From Actinomycetes bacterium (GTDB lineage: Bacteria > Actinomycetota > Acidimicrobiia > Acidimicrobiales > Acidimicrobiaceae): 8,707 nt of DNA. The stretch's first letter is position 1. Every line of letters begins with the position of its first letter. Position numbers and translations under genes: made by a program. The stretch lies in the NCBI GenBank assembly GCA_021823045.1, contig JAKAPB010000050.1:1-8707 (forward strand), read 5' to 3'. Below the pieces are notes generated by a model. The model was given only the letters and a program-made list of their open reading frames with translations. It ran no database searches and was not told the DNA's origin. This document shows, piece by piece, positions 6,030 to 8,707 of the stretch.

Positions 6030-7059
6030 CCGATGCCAAAACGGACCTGACCACCTCTGGATCAACGTCTGAGACAACCTCGAGTCCATCCTTTCCGTCG
6101 AGGACAAATGTCAAGCCCGACTTCACCTTCTTATCCCTCAACATCACATCTACCAGTTCGTCCCTACGTACCCAGGCTGGAATCTCAGGGACAAGACCGT
6201 AGGAGGTAACTACATATCGATGAAATTCGACCTCTTGCGCACCTATCCTCCCTAACTTTTCCGCTAAGAGTGCAGCAAATACGAGCCCAACTCCGACAGC
6301 CTGTCCATGTTTAATCTGAGGCGACCCTGGCTCGAAGGCCTGTGCTTCAATCGCGTGCGCGAGGGTATGTCCATAGTTCAGAAGCGCCCTCTTCGCACCT
6401 TCGCGCTCGTCTTGAGAGACAAATGATGCCTTGATCGAGACGCAAGCGGCGATCTGGGAGACCAGCGGCAGTTCTATCAGCCCTGCGGCGCCCAAGAAGG
6501 CGTACTTAGCCATCTCACCCCGTCCACAATACAACTCCTCCTCTGGCAAGGTTAAAAGGTGGTCTGTATCGCAAATTACCGCCACCGGCTGATGGAATGT
6601 CCCGATCAGATTCTTACCCTCTGGAATATTTATCGCCGTCTTACCGCCAATAGCTGCGTCAACCATGGCCAAAAGCGATGTCGCAACGTTGATAACCCTT
6701 ATTCCGCGGTGATATATCGACGCCGCAAACCCAGCTAAGTCCGAAACCACCCCACCGCCGATTGCGACCACAACATCTGCCCTGGTCATCGAGAACTCGA
6801 CAAACCCCCTTACAAGCCACTCAAGCCAGATGAAGTTTTTTGCCTCTTCGCTATTTGGGACGTTAAATACCTTTATCTGACGATCTCCAAGATCGGGCAG
6901 AATGCCGATATTTTCCTGGGTTACCACGGCGATCCTCTTGGCCTCTTGTGGCAGCAGATTTATCAGGTTGCTAAACGATCCGGGCCCGATAATTACCGGA
7001 TAGCTTCTGTCGCCAAGGTCGACTTCAACCCTGCATTGCAACTTATCGTTTACTGCCAT
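6022..7059 (-). CDS. aroB: 3-Dehydroquinate synthase
   Basis: AroB converts DAHP to 3-dehydroquinate, the second step of the shikimate pathway, using NAD and a divalent metal in the cytoplasm. From the ATG at 7057-7059 (345 residues) the N-terminal nucleotide-binding part includes G101-G-G-V-V-S-D107-L-A-G-F. It is followed by V-A-T-S-L-L-A-M-V-D-A-A-I-G-G-K-T at about 125-140. The metal ligands are probably E182 (R-G-E-M-A-K), H231 (N-Y-G-H-T-L-A-H-A-I-E) and H251 (K-H-G). Where most family members read G-H-T-x-G-H, this one has A235 before the second His; that should not prevent catalysis. A TTG two codons upstream (7063-7065) has GGAAA close by and is an alternative start. It lies 207 bases after aroC on the same strand, with no aroK between them. 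Confidence 0.95.
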   Translation of the reverse strand: MAVNDKLQCRVEVDLGDRSYPVIIGPGSFSNLINLLPQEAKRIAVVTQENIGILPDLGDRQIKVFNVPNSEEAKNFIWLEWLVRGFVEFSMTRADVVVAIGGGVVSDLAGFAASIYHRGIRVINVATSLLAMVDAAIGGKTAINIPEGKNLIGTFHQPVAVICDTDHLLTLPEEELYCGRGEMAKYAFLGAAGLIELPLVSQIAACVSIKASFVSQDEREGAKRALLNYGHTLAHAIEAQAFEPGSPQIKHGQAVGVGLVFAALLAEKLGRIGAQEVEFHRYVVTSYGLVPEIPAWVRRDELVDVMLRDKKVKSGLTFVLDGKDGLEVVSDVDPEVVRSVLASAP

Positions 7060-7193
7060 GACCAACTATTTCCATGTAATCTCCAACTCGTCCGGGTATG
7101 CGAATCTAGCGGAATACAGCCAACACTCGACCAACCACACAACCCAATTGCCCGATCTAAAAGAGCGACTATTTAGAACGCGCAAGTCTCTTT

Positions 7194-7216
7194 GTTACTA
7201 CTCAAAGTAACTTGAG
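7194..7216 (-). promoter_or_regulatory. Overlapping dyads in the aroC-aroB intergenic region
   Basis: On the transcribed (minus) strand CTCAA-GTTACT-TTGAG-T-AGTAAC reads as two interlocked inverted repeats. CTCAA pairs with TTGAG (loop GTTACT), or GTTACT pairs with AGTAAC (loop TTGAGT). The two hairpins exclude each other. They lie about 50 bases after the aroC stop and 135 before aroB. An RNA switch, processing site or protein-binding site are all possible; none is shown. Confidence 0.35.
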
Positions 7217-7262
7217 CTACGATCAAAACAGGCCAAAGACCAGACGAACGCTTTCGAATCGA

Positions 7263-7277
7263 CCGCCTAGCGGGCGG
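7263..7277 (-). other. Small GC-rich hairpin over the aroC stop codon
   Basis: CCGCC (7263-7267) and GGCGG (7273-7277) form a perfect five-base-pair stem with a five-base loop around the aroC stop. No T tract follows on the minus strand. It could slow or end transcription or protect the message end, but it is short and may be chance. Confidence 0.3.
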
Positions 7278-8448
7278 CAGAAGGAACCTCGTGAATGTGT
7301 TGTTTGAAGGACTCAAAGTTCCGAACTAGCTCGGCTACTGAATCTCCACCGAACTTGCGGATCGACTCCGACGCTAAAACTATCGCTAACATCGACTCGG
7401 CAACTACCCCCATCGCAGGCACAGCGGTCACGTCGGTTCTTTCCTTGAACGATACGACCGACTCTTTACTTTTGGTATCGACCGTCGCCAGAGTAGGTCG
7501 ATTCAAAGATGCCAGCGGCTTCATCCAGGCCGTAGCGGTAAGTGGCGCACCAGTGGTCATCCCGCCCTCTATACCTCCCGCCCGGTCGGTCGTCCTGAAA
7601 TACTCCCCAGACTCTGAATTCCAGTAGATGGCATCATGAGCCTCAGATCCCCTTTTATAAGAAACCTCGAGGCCGTCCCCAATCGCTACTGCTTTGATCG
7701 CCTGGATGCTCATCAGCGCTTGTGCGATCATTCCGTCGATCCTACGGTCCCAGTGGACGTGGCTACCTAATCCAATCGGCACCCCATGAGCGATTACTTC
7801 ACAGGCTCCACCGAGCGAATCACCAACTTTGGCTGCAGCTTTGATCTCAGCGACCATGCGCTCTTCAACTTCCGGAGAAATGCAGCGCACTGAGGAGTCG
7901 TCTATCCGTGCGAGGTCGCGAGCCCTCGGCAGCTCGATATTACGATCCAGCTCAACCGATCCAAGCTGGGTCACGTGAGAGAGAATCTCAACGCCGATAT
8001 GCACCAAGAGCGCCTTGGCAAGGCTACCGGCGACGACTCGAGCAGCGGTCTCTCTCGCCGATGCACGTTCGAGAACGTCCCTCGCGTCTTCAAAGCCATA
8101 CTTGAGCATTCCCGTCAGATCCGCGTGACCCGGCCTCGGTTGGGTAAGGACCTTCGAAGGCGTTCCCGGGTGCGGAGACATCTCGTCTTCCCACTTCTTC
8201 TCCCACTCCGAGTTAGCTATCTCGACGGCAATAGGCGAACCCAAGGTCCTGCCGTGTCGAATACCCGAAAGAAGTGTGATGGCGTCCGCCTCGAATCGCA
8301 TCCTCGGGCCACGTCCGTAGCCGAGTCTGCGTCGAGCTAATTCACCTTGGATCTCGGCCTCGGTGACGACAAGGCCTGCAGGAAGACCTTCTACGATGAC
8401 CACGAGACCCTTGCCGTGTGACTCGCCGGCCGTAAGAAATCTGAGCAT
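7267..8448 (-). CDS. aroC: Chorismate synthase
   Basis: AroC removes phosphate from EPSP to give chorismate, the last step of the shikimate pathway, using reduced FMN that is not consumed overall. The 393-residue protein has the usual bacterial length. Family signatures are present: G-E-S-H11-G at the N-terminus, R105-P-G-H108-A-D-L-T-G, the E-R-A-S-A-R-E-T-A-A-R-V helix at about 127-138, G-G-I-E-G-G-M at 291-297, and R-T-D339-x-x-A-V-P near 337-344. The ATG at 8446-8448 begins the protein correctly (M-L-R-F-L-T-A-G-E-S-H-G). Only AGG about nine bases upstream resembles a ribosome-binding site. It probably leads the aroC-aroB pair. aroK, usually next to aroC in Actinomycetota, is absent here and must be elsewhere if the pathway is complete. 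Confidence 0.97.
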   Translation of the reverse strand: MLRFLTAGESHGKGLVVIVEGLPAGLVVTEAEIQGELARRRLGYGRGPRMRFEADAITLLSGIRHGRTLGSPIAVEIANSEWEKKWEDEMSPHPGTPSKVLTQPRPGHADLTGMLKYGFEDARDVLERASARETAARVVAGSLAKALLVHIGVEILSHVTQLGSVELDRNIELPRARDLARIDDSSVRCISPEVEERMVAEIKAAAKVGDSLGGACEVIAHGVPIGLGSHVHWDRRIDGMIAQALMSIQAIKAVAIGDGLEVSYKRGSEAHDAIYWNSESGEYFRTTDRAGGIEGGMTTGAPLTATAWMKPLASLNRPTLATVDTKSKESVVSFKERTDVTAVPAMGVVAESMLAIVLASESIRKFGGDSVAELVRNFESFKQHIHEVPSAAR

Positions 8449-8636
8449 GCAAAGAGCCTAACCAAGCAGAGTACAGAAACCACTTCTGGGATTCGTAAAA
8501 TCGTTCTGAAGCGCTAAAGGTGACCCTCCAGACCTACCGAGATAATCTTACGTTTCAACCAACTAGCGACGTATTACCAACTCCACTCGAGCTTGAGCGC
8601 CCGACCGATATAGACACCACCGAAGGACGTCACATT

Positions 8637-8707
8637 ATGTCTATTGACGAGCTACAATCCATCCCGATGACAGCGCAGACAAACCTCTCGCACCACAGGG
8701 ATTTCCG
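8637..8707 (+). CDS. Possible 5' end of a gene divergent from aroC (partial)
   Basis: An ATG at 8637-8639 opens a frame running to the window edge (M-S-I-D-E-L-Q-S-I-P onward, 23 codons). GAAGGA (8622-8627) lies nine bases upstream, a good ribosome-binding site. The same frame is open back to 8499, with a GTG at 8520 that has no good site. The visible residues are polar and I do not recognise them. The rest of 8449-8636 appears to be a divergent intergenic region; I saw no convincing promoter in it. Confidence 0.4.
   Translation, partial: MSIDELQSIPMTAQTNLSHHRDF

Noticed and set aside
7246..7262. TTTCGAATC resembling a tRNA T-loop
   Set aside because: No acceptor, D or anticodon stems can be drawn around it on either strand.
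7295..8340. Plus-strand frames of 65-121 residues opposite aroC
   Set aside because: Antisense shadows. aroC carries all its signatures, and the opposite translations are Arg/Ser-rich with no motif.
8641..8655. TTGACG and TACAAT as a promoter pair near the right edge
   Set aside because: The two boxes are only three bases apart, so they cannot form one promoter.

Overview
This is chromosomal bacterial DNA with roughly balanced base composition. The gene set (aroC and aroB near pepQ-efp-nusB) recalls the conserved actinobacterial block aroC-aroK-aroB-aroQ-pepQ-efp-nusB. A moderate-GC, aerobic member of the Actinomycetota, possibly class Acidimicrobiia, is my best guess. It is an inference from synteny and protein style, not a database result.

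Layout. Positions 50-2361 hold three minus-strand genes, transcribed ctaB, then a TlpA/ResA-type thioredoxin, then a SCO1/SenC protein. This looks like a unit for assembling a haem-copper terminal oxidase: haem O synthesis, extracytoplasmic disulfide reduction, and copper delivery. A 182-bp divergent intergenic region follows. Then pepQ (M24 Xaa-Pro peptidase), efp (elongation factor P) and nusB (antitermination factor) lie on the plus strand (2544-4807), ending in a possible hairpin terminator. A minus-strand gene of unknown function (4881-5522) meets nusB tail to tail and encodes a membrane-anchored exported protein. aroB (6022-7059) and aroC (7267-8448), both minus strand, supply two steps of the shikimate pathway. 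A possible divergent gene starts at the right edge.

The most interesting part is the roughly 500-bp gene-free stretch 5523-6021. It contains a 162-bp MITE-like element (5622-5783) with perfect 16-bp terminal inverted repeats, abutted exactly on both sides by an 8-bp direct repeat (AAATTAAA) that looks like a target-site duplication. No transposase is present, so it would be a non-autonomous element. Just to its left, a candidate promoter for the unknown gene carries a perfect dyad in its spacer. aroK and aroQ are absent from the places where the usual actinobacterial order would put them. The pepQ-efp-nusB block is inverted relative to aroB-aroC, so the window appears to preserve a rearrangement breakpoint, close to where the element sits.
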